A stretch of DNA of 64,000 nt from Rathayibacter sp. VKM Ac-2804 (GCF_009866655.1 NZ_CP047420.1:2232001-2296000); one strand, 5' to 3'. Positions 43,142 to 54,737 are shown, counted from the stretch's first letter. The notes: a model not told the origin generated them from the sequence alone. Numbers and translations are program-made.

Positions 43142-43939
43142 TCAGCGCCGAGCGCCGACGATCCCGCCGTCGACCAGCAGTGTCGTGCCGTGCACGTAGG
43201 ACGCCTCGTCGGTGGCGAGCCAGCGCACGGCCTGCGCGATCTCGTCCGGGCGGCCGGGGCGCCCTGCGGGGGTCGGCGCCGTCATCGCGTCGAGGATCGC
43301 CGAGGCGTGCTCGTTGCCGGGGGTGAGCGTCGCGCCGGGGGCGACCGCGACGACGCGCACGCCGTCGGCGCCGTACTCGGCCGCCCACGCGCGCGTCAGA
43401 TGATCGAGTGCCGCCTTGGTCGCCGGGTAGAGCGCGGTGCCGAGGGTGCCGACCCGCGCCATCCACGAGGTGATGTTGATGATCACGCCGGCGCCGCGCT
43501 CCGCCATCGTCGGCGCGATCGCTCCGACGAGCTGGTGCGGGACCCGGATGTTGGTGACGAGCAGCGCGTCGACGTCCGCGTCGCTCAGCTCGGCGGTGGG
43601 GCCGACGGGGAAGACTCCGGCGTTGTTGACGAGGACGTCGATCCGGCCGCCGAGCAGGCGCAGCGCCTCGGCGGCGACGGCGCGGGTGGCGTCGGGAGTG
43701 CCGCCGAGGTCGGCGACGAGCACGGAGGCGGTGCCGCCGGCCGCGGTGACGGCCCGCGCGACGGCCTCGGTGCGCGCGCGGTCGCGGCCGTGCACGAGCA
43801 CGTGCGCACCGGACGAGGCGAGCCGGTGCGCGATGGCCTCGCCGAGTCCGCTCGAGGAGCCGGTGACGAGGGCGGTGCGGCCGGCGAGGCGGTCGTCGGA
43901 GGGGAGATCGGAAGGGAGGGGGACTGTGGTGTCGGTCAT
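43142..43939 (-). CDS. SDR-family oxidoreductase
   Basis: A 265-residue classical SDR: VTGSSSGLGEAIAHRL, VLVNNAGVF, catalytic NITSWMARVGTLGTALYPATKAAL (S..YxxxK), and the C-terminal VHGTTLLVDGGIVGARR of FabG-like enzymes. It converges on the AraC gene. The substrate is not predictable. Confidence 0.88.
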   Translation of the reverse strand: MTDTTVPLPSDLPSDDRLAGRTALVTGSSSGLGEAIAHRLASSGAHVLVHGRDRARTEAVARAVTAAGGTASVLVADLGGTPDATRAVAAEALRLLGGRIDVLVNNAGVFPVGPTAELSDADVDALLVTNIRVPHQLVGAIAPTMAERGAGVIINITSWMARVGTLGTALYPATKAALDHLTRAWAAEYGADGVRVVAVAPGATLTPGNEHASAILDAMTAPTPAGRPGRPDEIAQAVRWLATDEASYVHGTTLLVDGGIVGARR

Positions 43940-44074
43940 GGATCCAGCCTCGCGGCGCGGGTCGCGGTCGGGTGTCCCGATCGGATCGAGGCCTGTCCTG
44001 ATCCGATCACGGTGCTGCTGCGAGCTACGCGACCAGCAGGGAGGGGGACACCTCCGTGAGGTTCGGCGCTCCCT

Positions 44075-44113
44075 GCTGATCGAGCAGCCCGCGGAGCGGG
44101 CGCCTCGAGATCC
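44075..44113 (-). repeat. Hairpin repeat unit 3' of the intact DUF222 gene
   Basis: GCTGATCGAGCAG, stem CCCGC-GGA-GCGGG, then CGCCTCGAGATCC. This matches the inverted units elsewhere, with its own compensated stem. It ends nine bases before the DUF222 stop codon. Confidence 0.7.
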
Positions 44114-44121
44114 GCCCACCA

Positions 44122-45426
44122 TCAGAACTGCGCGGGAACAGTGTCGAAGCGCGGTCCCGGTGGAGGGTCCGGCGGGCGCCCGGGGAGCGGGGGTGGTCGA
44201 GTGCTGATCCGGCGGCCGGTGGGAGTCGTCCACTCGAGCACGCCGTGGTCGTCGACCCGCTTGTAGCTCCACTGGTCGCCGTGCCGGACGTGGTGGTGCG
44301 AGGTGCAGAGCGAGACGAGGTTGTCGAGGGAGGTCTCGCCGCCGTTGCGCCACTCGAGGGCGTGGTCGGCCTCGGCGGTCGATGCGCTCCGGGTGCAGCC
44401 GGGGAACCGGCAGGTCTGATCGCGCAGTTGCAGGTGGAGGCGCATCTGGGGTGGTGGGACACGCCAGGTGCGGCCGACGGAGTCGACGGCGCCGGTGTCG
44501 GGGTCGGTGAGCACCCGGGTGAAGGACGCGGCGGTGCGGATCAGCTCGCGGGCGATGTCCGGGGGGACGGGTCCGTAGCCGTCGAGTTCCGCGGGCGCGT
44601 CGTCGAGGCCGACGGCGGTGGACGCTGCGAGCGTGAGCCGCACTTCGGCCCGGATGCCGGGGACGAAGGTCGGATCGGGCCGATGCTCGGCGTCCGGGGT
44701 CGTGCCGGCGATGTCGCCGTCGCAGAGCAGGTCGACCGCGGCATCGGCGCTGAGCTGCTGGAGCGTGCGGGGATCGCCCATGTCGCGGAGGGTGCGGGCG
44801 ATGCGCCGCAGCCTGTCGTGTGCGCCCATCACGGCGGGCGCCGGTCCGTAGACGCAGAGCGTGGCCATCCCGTCGACGTCGGGCGTGACCCAGACCGCGC
44901 GGTCCTCGCGGGCGCGGGCGTGCCGCTGGGCGAGGGGATCCTCGTGCAGCTCCTCCCGCCAGCGGCGCAGGGCGCGGCGCAGCTGCGTGGTCGTCATGGT
45001 GAGAGCGCCGTCGGCGGTACGCTCGTCGAGTGCCGCGCGGGAGGCCTCGGGGAGGCTGCTGGCGGTTCTGCAGATCGCCTCGCCGACCTCCCAGAGGATC
45101 CGCGCGTCCCTCAGCAGCGCGCGGGTGAGGGGGAGGTGCTCCATCAGCATCTGCGCGGCCTCGAGCCGACGGGACACCTCCCGCTCGGACACGCCGAACG
45201 CCACCGCGAGCTCGGCACGGACGGACCGCTCGACGAGGTCGCGCGTCTCGCTCCGCGACGCGCCGCGGGCGAACGCCTCCGGGACGGTGAGCGCGATGCG
45301 GTAGCCGCGGTGCATCCGCTCCGCCGCTCGGAGGCGTGTCGGCGAGGCGGCGCGCTCGGCGGCCGCGGCGTCGTCGAAGCAGTCGCGCACCTCCGCGAGT
45401 GCTGCCGCGTTCTCGTCTTCTGACAT
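44122..45426 (-). CDS. DUF222/HNH endonuclease-domain protein (13E12 type), intact
   Basis: A 434-residue protein. The helical DUF222 region spans about 15-245 (GYRIALTVPEAFARG..VWVTPDVDGMATLCVY). A linker leads to an HNH domain at about 335-390: CRFPGCTRSASTAEADHALEWRNGG..NLVSLCTSHHHVRHGD, with the metal-binding Cys and His residues present. Family members occur in many copies in actinobacteria; the REP13E12 copies of M. tuberculosis carry the phiRv1 attachment site. Activity and role are unproven. Hairpin repeats lie on both sides, and a broken paralog lies at 1954-2975. Confidence 0.92.
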   Translation of the reverse strand: MSEDENAAALAEVRDCFDDAAAAERAASPTRLRAAERMHRGYRIALTVPEAFARGASRSETRDLVERSVRAELAVAFGVSEREVSRRLEAAQMLMEHLPLTRALLRDARILWEVGEAICRTASSLPEASRAALDERTADGALTMTTTQLRRALRRWREELHEDPLAQRHARAREDRAVWVTPDVDGMATLCVYGPAPAVMGAHDRLRRIARTLRDMGDPRTLQQLSADAAVDLLCDGDIAGTTPDAEHRPDPTFVPGIRAEVRLTLAASTAVGLDDAPAELDGYGPVPPDIARELIRTAASFTRVLTDPDTGAVDSVGRTWRVPPPQMRLHLQLRDQTCRFPGCTRSASTAEADHALEWRNGGETSLDNLVSLCTSHHHVRHGDQWSYKRVDDHGVLEWTTPTGRRISTRPPPLPGRPPDPPPGPRFDTVPAQF

Positions 45427-45456
45427 ACGAGTATTGAATCAGGGACCACCGACACC
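45427..45456 (-). promoter_or_regulatory. Conserved DUF222 upstream element, copy 2
   Basis: Reads GGTGTCGGTGGTCCCTG, ATTCAATACTCGT, then ATG on the gene strand. It differs from copy 1 (2976-3004) at one base. Probably carries the promoter. Confidence 0.7.
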
Positions 45457-45541
45457 GGAGCGGGACATCGGGCCGATCGGGGAGAGCGCTGCCGGATCGG
45501 GGACTGGGGAGGAGGCCTGCTCTCGGATGCCCGTCGGTGGT

Positions 45542-45635
45542 GGGTCTCGATACGCGGCCGGAGGCGGCTATTCGACCAGCATGCAGCGCGGCCGGAGGCG
45601 GCTACTCGACCAGCATGCAGCGCGGCCCGAGGCGG

Positions 45636-45650
<15 letters not shown>
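45542..45650 (+). repeat. Three tandem hairpin repeat units
   Basis: A full unit GGGTCTCGATACGC, GGCCGGAGGCGGC, TATTCGACCAGCATG (45542-45583) is followed by two units lacking the first third (45584-45617 and 45618-45650). Stem GCC-GGA-GGC in units 1-2; unit 3 has CCCGAGG. The last unit overlaps the 3' end of the flavodoxin-fold gene and supplies its TAG stop. Confidence 0.85.
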
Positions 45651-48485
<2,835 letters not shown>

Positions 48486-48489
<4 letters not shown>

Positions 48490-48504
48490 GGGGCCGCGCC
48501 TCAG
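48486..48504. terminator. Bidirectional hairpin between convergent genes
   Basis: CTGAGG-GGCCGCG-CCTCAG overlaps the stop codons of both the MORN-like gene (plus) and the TetR gene (minus). Confidence 0.5.
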
Positions 48505-49085
48505 GAGCCGCCGCGCGCCAGGACACCGGTGACGAGCAGCTGCACGAGGGCGTCCGTGTCGTAGCGCGGGTCGCCCGCGCCGCCGATGCAGAGGTTGCCG
48601 ATGCCGCGAAGCAGGCCGTACGCCTCGACGGGTGGCGCGTCCGGCGAGAGCGCCGCCTCGAGCAGCGTCGCGCAGACCGGCACCAGCCGGTCGGTGAAGA
48701 ACGCGTGCAGGGCGTCCGAGCCTGCGCCGTCGCCCTGCAGCGCGTCCGGCAGCCCGTGCTTGGTGACCAGGAAGTCGACGAACAGCGCCAGCCACTCCCG
48801 GAGCGCCGCCTCGGGCGAGTCGCTCTCGGCGAGGAGTCGCGGCCCGGCTTCAGCGCAGGCCTCGACCTGGTGCCGGTAGACGGCGATCACGAGATCCGCG
48901 CGGGTGGGGAAGTGCCGGTAGATCGTGCCCGTCCCCACGCCGGCGCGCGTCGCGATCTCGCGAACGGGAGCGTCGACGCCGAACTCGACGAAGACCGCCG
49001 CGGCCGCGTCGAGCAGGGCCTGGGAGTCGCGCCGGGGGCGGCCCACGCGGGGGACCGCCGGGCCGGTGGCGTTCTGTTCCGTCAC
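48501..49085 (-). CDS. TetR-family regulator, divergent to a hydrolase
   Basis: A 194-residue regulator: R-rich N-terminus GRPRRDSQ, HTH VREIATRAGVGTGTIYRHFPTRADLVIAVY, and a C-terminal domain with LCIGGAGDPRYDTDALVQLLVTGVL (SACE_7040-like). GTG 49085 with AAGGAG five bases upstream is the start; longer frames run antisense into the neighbouring gene. Two matching CGGAACG-type dyads lie between it and the hydrolase gene. Confidence 0.88.
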   Translation of the reverse strand: MTEQNATGPAVPRVGRPRRDSQALLDAAAAVFVEFGVDAPVREIATRAGVGTGTIYRHFPTRADLVIAVYRHQVEACAEAGPRLLAESDSPEAALREWLALFVDFLVTKHGLPDALQGDGAGSDALHAFFTDRLVPVCATLLEAALSPDAPPVEAYGLLRGIGNLCIGGAGDPRYDTDALVQLLVTGVLARGGS

Positions 49086-49119
49086 TGCTGCTCCTTGCTT
49101 CGTGCGCACCACTTGCTTA

Positions 49120-49158
49120 ACGGAACGCCGCTCCGTATCGTTGCGGAACGTCGCTCCG
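49120..49158. promoter_or_regulatory. Tandem TetR-type operators, tetR/hydrolase
   Basis: CGGAACGCCGCTCCG (49121-49135) and CGGAACGTCGCTCCG (49144-49158) start 23 bases apart. Each is an imperfect palindrome with CGGA/TCCG arms, and each is placed between the divergent genes. Confidence 0.72.
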
Positions 49159-49197
49159 ATAAGCAGTATCGCAGAGCGCGGACCGGAAGGCACCAGC

Positions 49198-50127
49198 ATG
49201 ACCAGCACCCTCCCCACCATCCTCCCCGAGGCACTCCCCGTCGTCTCGGTCGCCCCTGTCGAGCTCGACGCTCCGGGCCGCCCCGTCCCGCTCACCGTGC
49301 GGATCTCCGCTCCGGCGACCGGCACGGACCTCCCCGTCGTGCTCTTCTCGCACGGCAACGGCTGGAACCACGACGGCTACGCGCCGCTCACCGCGTTCTG
49401 GGCCTCGCGCGGCTTCGTCGTGATCCAGCCGACGCACCTGGACTCGCGGCGGAACGGCTTCGGCTTCGACCACCCCGTCTTCCCGACGATCTGGGAGCAG
49501 CGGATCGCCGATCTCACCCACGTGCTCGACCGGCTCGAGGTCCTCGAGGCCGCCCTGCCCGGTCTCGCCGGGCGGGTCGACCGCAGCCGCGTCGCCGTCG
49601 CCGGGCACTCCTGGGGCGCGCAGACGGCGCAGACGCTGCTCGGCGCCCGGATCGTCGAGGAGGGCGACTCCCTCAGCCCGGACCGCTCCGACGGCCGGGT
49701 GCGCGCCGGCGTCCTGCTCGCCGCGACGGGCGTCGCCGGCGACGACCTCGAGCCGTTCGCGCAGGCGGCCTTCCCCTTCCTCCGCCCCTCCTTCGCGCAG
49801 CTGAGCACGCCGACCCTCGTCGTCGCGGGAGACCGCGATCAGTCGAGGCTCTCCCGGCGCGGGCCGGGCTGGTTCACCGACGCCTACGCGCAGAGCCCCG
49901 GCGCGACCGATCTGCTGACCCTGCACGGCGGCGAGCACTCGCTCGGCGGCATCGTCGGCGAGGAGGTCGCCGAGACGACGGACGCGGATCCCGCGCGCCT
50001 GGCCGCGATCCAGCGGCTGACCACGGCGTACCTCCGCACCGCTCTCGGCGTCGACGCGGGCAGCTGGGCGGCGGCGCGGACGGCTTTCCTCGAGGAGGGA
50101 GCGATCGGCCGCATCGCGAGCAAGTGA
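49198..50127 (+). CDS. Alpha/beta hydrolase (PAF-acetylhydrolase/chlorophyllase-like)
   Basis: A 309-residue hydrolase. The oxyanion region is VVLFSHGNGWNHDGY, the nucleophile elbow GHSWGA (in RVAVAGHSWGAQTAQ), the acid AGDRDQSRL and the His in HGGEHSLGG. No signal peptide. ATG has GGAAGG upstream. Probably induced when the divergent TetR protein is released from two tandem operators. Ester or lactone substrate unknown. Confidence 0.87.
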   Translation: MTSTLPTILPEALPVVSVAPVELDAPGRPVPLTVRISAPATGTDLPVVLFSHGNGWNHDGYAPLTAFWASRGFVVIQPTHLDSRRNGFGFDHPVFPTIWEQRIADLTHVLDRLEVLEAALPGLAGRVDRSRVAVAGHSWGAQTAQTLLGARIVEEGDSLSPDRSDGRVRAGVLLAATGVAGDDLEPFAQAAFPFLRPSFAQLSTPTLVVAGDRDQSRLSRRGPGWFTDAYAQSPGATDLLTLHGGEHSLGGIVGEEVAETTDADPARLAAIQRLTTAYLRTALGVDAGSWAAARTAFLEEGAIGRIASK

Positions 50128-50136
50128 GGCCGGGCG

Positions 50137-51741
50137 TCAGTCCTTCGCCGGCGCAGCCCCGCCGGCGAGGTCGTCCTCCGTCGGCTCGGTCACGCCGATC
50201 GTGCTGATGATCGGCATCGTGCCCGTGCGCGCGAGCGGCTCCTCCGCGGTCGGCGCCTGCTCCGGACTCGGGGAGCGGCGCGCGCGCACCGGCGCCACGG
50301 CGCGGACGACCGGAGTGCGCAGCCGCCGGTAGGCGATGCGGCCGAGGGTGACGCCGCCCGCGAGGCCGATCGCGATCATGCCCGCCTGGAGCAGCAGCTC
50401 GATCCCGCCCTCGGGGCCGCGGCCGGAGGTGAGGTCGAGCACGCCGCGGTAGAGGGTGAGGCCCGGGAGCAGCGGCACGATGCCGCAGGCGGTGGTCACC
50501 ACGGCGGGCACGCGCCAGCGCTCGGCCAGGGTCTCGCCGAGCAGGCCGATCACGATCGCGGGCACGGCGCTGGCCAGCAGCGGCGCGGCGCCCAGCCCGC
50601 TCAGCGCGTCGGAGGCGACCCACGCTCCCGCGCCGGTCAGCGCGGCGACGAGCGCCGGCCGCGGAGGAGTGTGCGACGAGAGCGCCCAGGCTCCCGCGGC
50701 GATGCCTGCGCCGAGGACCTGCACACCGGCCGGCCACGGCCGGGCGTAGGAGTCGACCAGCACCAGCTCGACGCCGAGCGTGCGCGCGCCGTCGAGCACG
50801 GCGGCGATGCCGACGACGATGCCGAGGGTCAGCAGCCCTACCTCGAGCAGCCGGCCGCCTGCCGTGATCGGGAAGCCGTTGATCGCGTCGTCCGCCGCTC
50901 CCACGAAGGAGAGCCCGGCGAGCAGCACGACGACGCCGGAGGCGACCACGAGCGCGGGCGGGAGCACCGCGAACTCGACCGGCAGCTGCGGCACCACTGC
51001 GAGCAGCAGCACCGCCACGCCCGTCGCGAGCGCGGCCCCGGCGATCTGCTGGAAGAAGGCGGGCAGCCCCCAGCGGCCGAGCAGCTGGTTGACGCCGTCG
51101 ATCGCGGCGGTCGTGAGCGCGGCGAGGAGCACGATGAGCGGTCCGCCGCCGAGCAGGATCGCGACGCCCGCGGCCATCACCGCGAGGGTGAGCGTGACGA
51201 CGCTGCGCCGGTAGCGGTGCGGCTGGACGAGGATCGCGTCGAGCCGCTCGTGCGCCGCCTCGAACTGCTGCCGGGCCTCGTCGCGCGCGGCGGTCGAGTC
51301 GACGGTGTCGGCGACCCGCACCTCGGGGGACCCGTCGGTGATCGCGGTGACCAGTGCCGTCACCCGGGCGAGCCGCTCGTAGTCGGCGCTGCGGGAGGCC
51401 ACGACGCGCAGCACGCTCACGCTGGGCGAGTCCTCGCTCCCGTCGTGCACGACCAGGATCGAGGTGAAGGTGAGGTCGACCTGCACCTCGATGCCGTAGG
51501 CACGGCAGACCCGCTCGATGGTCTCGGTGACCTCCGCTGCGGCGGACCCCAGCGAGAGCAGGGTCTCGCCGAGCCGCACCGCCAGCTCGAGCACGCCGCG
51601 CACGGTCTGCTCGGCGAGGACGGCGCGCTGCGAGCGCCGGCTGACCGGGGCGGCAGGACGCTGCCCGCTCAGCGTGCCGGCGAGCTGCCGGAGGAGCCGC
51701 GGCCGGCGGGGACGCTGCTGGTGGAGACGAGGAGGGCGCAC
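50137..51741 (-). CDS. ThrE-family threonine/serine exporter
   Basis: A 534-residue membrane protein with both parts of the family fused: the soluble ThrE domain (LGETLLSLGSAAAEVTETIERVCRAYGIEVQVDLTFTSILV) with about five membrane segments, then a second membrane half (about 300-480). The C-terminal tail is cytoplasmic and Pro/Glu-rich. GTG 51741 is chosen because TACGCT (51748-51753, complement) lies six bases upstream. Related to Corynebacterium glutamicum ThrE, an amino-acid exporter. Confidence 0.9.
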   Translation of the reverse strand: MRPPRLHQQRPRRPRLLRQLAGTLSGQRPAAPVSRRSQRAVLAEQTVRGVLELAVRLGETLLSLGSAAAEVTETIERVCRAYGIEVQVDLTFTSILVVHDGSEDSPSVSVLRVVASRSADYERLARVTALVTAITDGSPEVRVADTVDSTAARDEARQQFEAAHERLDAILVQPHRYRRSVVTLTLAVMAAGVAILLGGGPLIVLLAALTTAAIDGVNQLLGRWGLPAFFQQIAGAALATGVAVLLLAVVPQLPVEFAVLPPALVVASGVVVLLAGLSFVGAADDAINGFPITAGGRLLEVGLLTLGIVVGIAAVLDGARTLGVELVLVDSYARPWPAGVQVLGAGIAAGAWALSSHTPPRPALVAALTGAGAWVASDALSGLGAAPLLASAVPAIVIGLLGETLAERWRVPAVVTTACGIVPLLPGLTLYRGVLDLTSGRGPEGGIELLLQAGMIAIGLAGGVTLGRIAYRRLRTPVVRAVAPVRARRSPSPEQAPTAEEPLARTGTMPIISTIGVTEPTEDDLAGGAAPAKD

Positions 51742-51816
51742 CACCCGAGCGTAGAGAAGACCACCGTCACCGCGGGACCACCTCGTCCCGGACGCCCGCG
51801 GTGCGCTCGATCGGCG

Positions 51817-51832
51817 GGGCCTGCGCAGGCCC
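51817..51832. other. 16-bp perfect palindrome between thrE and the sigma-factor gene
   Basis: GGGCCTGCGCAGGCCC is self-complementary and lies in the 213-base divergent gap. It may be an operator or a chance GC palindrome. I see no clear -35/-10 pair for the sigma gene here. Confidence 0.3.
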
Positions 51833-51954
51833 ACAGGATCGGCCTCGACGCGACGCCGGGGCCGTCACGTCCCGCCAGGGCGGCCTCCTCCGCCATCCGC
51901 TCCCCGGCCTGCTCCGAATGATGCATACACATCGACCTCACGACCGGAGCCCGC

Positions 51955-52557
51955 ATGCTCGCCACCGTCCTCGCCCCCCGCTCACCCACCGTCGCCGCCC
52001 CGGCCCTGCCGCTGCTCCCGCCGGATTCGGACCGGCTGCTCGTCATCCGCTCCGCCTCGGGCGACGACCGCGCCTACGCCGAGATCGTCCGTCGGCACAC
52101 CTCGCTGCTGCGCGCGACCGCGCTGCGGATCCTGCGCGCCTCGAGCGAGGTCGACGACGTGGTGCAGGAGACGTTCCTCGCCGCGTGGACGCACATGGAC
52201 AGCGTGATCGACGGCGAGACCATCGTCGGCTGGCTGCTCACCACCGTGCGCCGCCGCTGCTACGACCGGCTCCGCTCGACCGATCACCAGAACCACGCCG
52301 AGCTGGAGCAGGACCTGCCCGAGTCGCTCGACCACTGCCCGACCGCGGTCTCCGAGCGCGCCGCCCTCGTCGCCGAGGCCCGGGACGTGCTCGGCCGGAT
52401 GCCCGAGCTCCAGCGCCGCTGCTGGGAGCTCCGCCAGCTGCAGCAGCGCAGCTACGACGACATCGCCGCGGAGCTCGGCGTCAGCGCGACGGTCGTCCGC
52501 GGGCAGCTCTCCCGCGCGCGGCTGCTGATGGAGGCGACGCTCGCGCACTGGCGCTGA
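51955..52557 (+). CDS. ECF-type RNA polymerase sigma factor
   Basis: A 200-residue sigma-70 family factor with region 2 (RAYAEIVRRHTSLLRATALRILRASSEVDDVVQETFLAAW) and region 4 (LQRRCWELRQLQQRSYDDIAAELGVSATVVRGQLSRARLLM). No region 3 or C-terminal extension. GGAG lies five bases before ATG. No anti-sigma gene follows; the next gene encodes a single-pass membrane protein without an anti-sigma motif, so its control is unclear. Confidence 0.92.
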   Translation: MLATVLAPRSPTVAAPALPLLPPDSDRLLVIRSASGDDRAYAEIVRRHTSLLRATALRILRASSEVDDVVQETFLAAWTHMDSVIDGETIVGWLLTTVRRRCYDRLRSTDHQNHAELEQDLPESLDHCPTAVSERAALVAEARDVLGRMPELQRRCWELRQLQQRSYDDIAAELGVSATVVRGQLSRARLLMEATLAHWR

Positions 52558-52591
52558 GCCGCCGGCGAGTCGCCCGGCTACCGTGGAGAGC

Positions 52592-52807
52592 ATGGAACCC
52601 AGCATCGGCACCCTGCTCACCGGACTCCTGATCAACCTGTTCTGGTTCGCGCTCGTCCTCGTCGCGGTCTTCTTCGTCGTGCGCGCCGCTGTGACGAGCG
52701 CGCTGCGGCGGGCCGGCGTCATCACCCCGTCGAGCGCTGCCGCCCTCGACCGCGAGGACGAGGCGCACCGTCGCGCCATCGACGACGAGCGGCGCCCGGA
52801 GGCCTGA
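52592..52807 (+). CDS. Small single-pass membrane protein
   Basis: A 71-residue protein: an N-terminal membrane helix (LLTGLLINLFWFALVLVAVFFVVRAAV) and a charged tail (ALDREDEAHRRAIDDERRPEA). No domain is recognised. TACCGT (52579-52584) lies seven bases before ATG 52592. It follows the sigma factor gene by 34 bases with its own promoter. Confidence 0.65.
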   Translation: MEPSIGTLLTGLLINLFWFALVLVAVFFVVRAAVTSALRRAGVITPSSAAALDREDEAHRRAIDDERRPEA

Positions 52808-52840
52808 GCGCCCGCCTGAGCCCCGGGACGCGGCGCTGCT

Positions 52841-53224
52841 TCAGCTCCCGAGGATCGCCAGTGCCGTCGAGACGATCCCGCAGACGACGCCGGTGCCGAC
52901 CAGGATCAGACCGGTCAGCCGCAGCGCTCGCACCGGATCGGCGCGGCGGTGCAGCCGGATCCGCTCCGGGTCCTCCTCGCGGTAGTAGACCTCGCGCTGG
53001 TCCGAGCCGACCGGCGTCAGCGGATCGTCGGCGGTGAGCGGCCTCGACCGGACCTCGCCGGCGCGGGTGACCCAGTGCAGCGCGCGAGGCGGCCCGTCCT
53101 CGAGGTAGGCGGTCGTCGTCGACCACCGCCCGTCGATCAGCAGCCCTACGAACGCCGCGAACAGGAAGAGCAGCCCCAGCGGGAGCGTGATGAGGGAGAG
53201 AGCCTCCAGGATCGTCTCCAGCAC
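52841..53224 (-). CDS. Two-pass membrane protein of unknown function
   Basis: A 127-residue protein: one N-terminal membrane segment (LSLITLPLGLLFLFAAFVGLLI), a soluble middle with beta strands (AYLEDGPPRALHWVTRAGEVRSRPL) and a C-terminal membrane segment (TGLILVGTGVVCGIVSTALAIL). The layout resembles DUF3592-type proteins, but I cannot assign it. GTG start with GGGAGG six bases upstream and TACGCT further up. Confidence 0.62.
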   Translation of the reverse strand: MLETILEALSLITLPLGLLFLFAAFVGLLIDGRWSTTTAYLEDGPPRALHWVTRAGEVRSRPLTADDPLTPVGSDQREVYYREEDPERIRLHRRADPVRALRLTGLILVGTGVVCGIVSTALAILGS

Positions 53225-53385
53225 CGGTCGCCTCCCTCAGGATCCGCTGACGAGCGTACCGGGCGCGGCGCGCGTCACCCGCCGCCGTCAGCCACCCGTG
53301 TCAGGCGGATCCGTACACTGACCGGGCGACCGCGGCTCTTCCGCCGCGCGGACGGCTGCACGAGCTGCGGGGGTGGCAGGGACGG

Positions 53386-54603
53386 ATGACGACGACGGGC
53401 GGTGCGCGGCACGGACGGCTGAGGCCGCGCTCCGGCCTCCGGAGTCTGCTGCTCGGCGTGGCGGCGACCGTCGCGGTCCTCGCGGTGAGCGGAACCTGCC
53501 TGGTCGCTATCGCCACGGCCAGCATCACGAGCAACGTCGCGGGCAACGCGGTCGAGCTCGGCGTCGCCCCCTCCTCGGAGCCGCAGGCGGTGCAGCTCGG
53601 CGCGATCGAGGGCGGGTTCGATGTCCTCATCGTCGGCACCGACAACGACGCGGTGCAGGGCGACGCCTTCGGGGTCCGCGACGCCACGCTCAACGACGTC
53701 ACGATCCTGCTGCACGTCTCCGCCGACCACCGCAGCGCGACGGTGATCAGCTTCCCGCGCGACCTCGTGCTCGACCGCCCGGCCTGCACCGATCCGGAGA
53801 CGGGCGAGGTCACGGAGGCGACCGCCGACGTGCCGCTCAACTCCGCCTTCGAGCACGGCGGGCTCTCCTGCGTCAACGACACGGTGCAGCAGTTCACCGG
53901 CCTGACCGTGCCCTACGCCGGCTGGGTCTCCTTCAACGGCGTGATCGAGATGAGCAACGCCGTCGGGGGAGTGCCGATCTGCCTCACCGGGCCGATCCGC
54001 GACACCGACTCCGGGCTCGACCTGCCCGCGGGCACGAGCACCGTCTCGGGTGCGACCGCGCTCGCCTTCCTGCGGACCCGGCACGGCGTCGGCGACGAGA
54101 GCGATCTCAGCCGGATCTCCTCGCAGCAGCAGTATCTGGCCTCGCTGATGCGCACGGTCCGCTCGGCCGACACGCTCTCGAACGTCCCGGAGCTCTACGG
54201 ACTCGCGCAGGCCGTGTCCTCGAACGTCCACCTCTCGACCACGCTGACGAACCCGTCGACGATGATCTCGCTCGCGCTGGCCCTCGAGGACGTCGATCTC
54301 GCGCAGATGGTGTTCGTGCAGTACCCGGCACTCGACGACCCGGACCGGCCCGGCAAGGTCGTCCCCAACGCGGTCCTCGGCGGCGAGCTGATGGCCCGCG
54401 TGCTGAACGACGAGCCGGTGACGCTCGCGTCGACTCCCGCGGAGGAGCAGCCCGCTCCGCCCGCCGAGGCGCCGGCCGATCCGGGCACCGCTGCGCCTGT
54501 CACCGCTGGGCCTGCCCCGGCTGCGCCTGCCCCGGCTGCTGACCCCCTCGACGCCGCCGGGCAGACCGCCGCCGAGGAGACCTGCGCCGTTCCGTCCGAG
54601 TGA
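53386..54603 (+). CDS. LytR-CpsA-Psr (LCP) family cell-wall glycopolymer ligase
   Basis: A 405-residue membrane-anchored protein: one N-terminal membrane segment (LLLGVAATVAVLAVSGTCLVAIATA), then the LCP domain with VLIVGTDND, VISFPRDLVLD, NSAFEHGG and FLRTRHGVGDESDLSRISSQQQYLASL. These hold the Arg/Asp residues that bind the polyprenyl pyrophosphate and metal. A Pro/Ala-rich C-terminal tail (54430-54560) contains 15-bp repeats. LCP enzymes attach teichoic-acid-like or arabinogalactan polymers to peptidoglycan. Confidence 0.92.
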   Translation: MTTTGGARHGRLRPRSGLRSLLLGVAATVAVLAVSGTCLVAIATASITSNVAGNAVELGVAPSSEPQAVQLGAIEGGFDVLIVGTDNDAVQGDAFGVRDATLNDVTILLHVSADHRSATVISFPRDLVLDRPACTDPETGEVTEATADVPLNSAFEHGGLSCVNDTVQQFTGLTVPYAGWVSFNGVIEMSNAVGGVPICLTGPIRDTDSGLDLPAGTSTVSGATALAFLRTRHGVGDESDLSRISSQQQYLASLMRTVRSADTLSNVPELYGLAQAVSSNVHLSTTLTNPSTMISLALALEDVDLAQMVFVQYPALDDPDRPGKVVPNAVLGGELMARVLNDEPVTLASTPAEEQPAPPAEAPADPGTAAPVTAGPAPAAPAPAADPLDAAGQTAAEETCAVPSE

Positions 54604-54663
54604 TCGACGGCGCACGGATCCGGCGCACGGGGCACAGTCGAAAACACGATCCTGTCAATGTCC

Positions 54664-54737
54664 TCGACACGATTCGCGGCCACTTCTAACGTTTCTCCCG
54701 ATCGTTCCTCGCGCCCGGACCCTGCGTGAGGGGTCCG
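54664..54737 (+). promoter_or_regulatory. Promoter and leader hairpin of the GAF-ANTAR gene
   Basis: TCGACA (54664-54669), a 17-base spacer and TAACGT (54687-54692) sit in an unusually AT-rich patch. Then CGGACCC (54716-54722) pairs with GGGTCCG (54731-54737) across an 8-base loop in the leader. ANTAR domains bind RNA hairpins, so autoregulation is conceivable. Confidence 0.5.

Noticed and set aside
44122..45426. IS element or transposase
   Set aside because: No DDE, Y1 or serine recombinase motif, no terminal inverted repeats or target-site duplication; the gene is DUF222/HNH.
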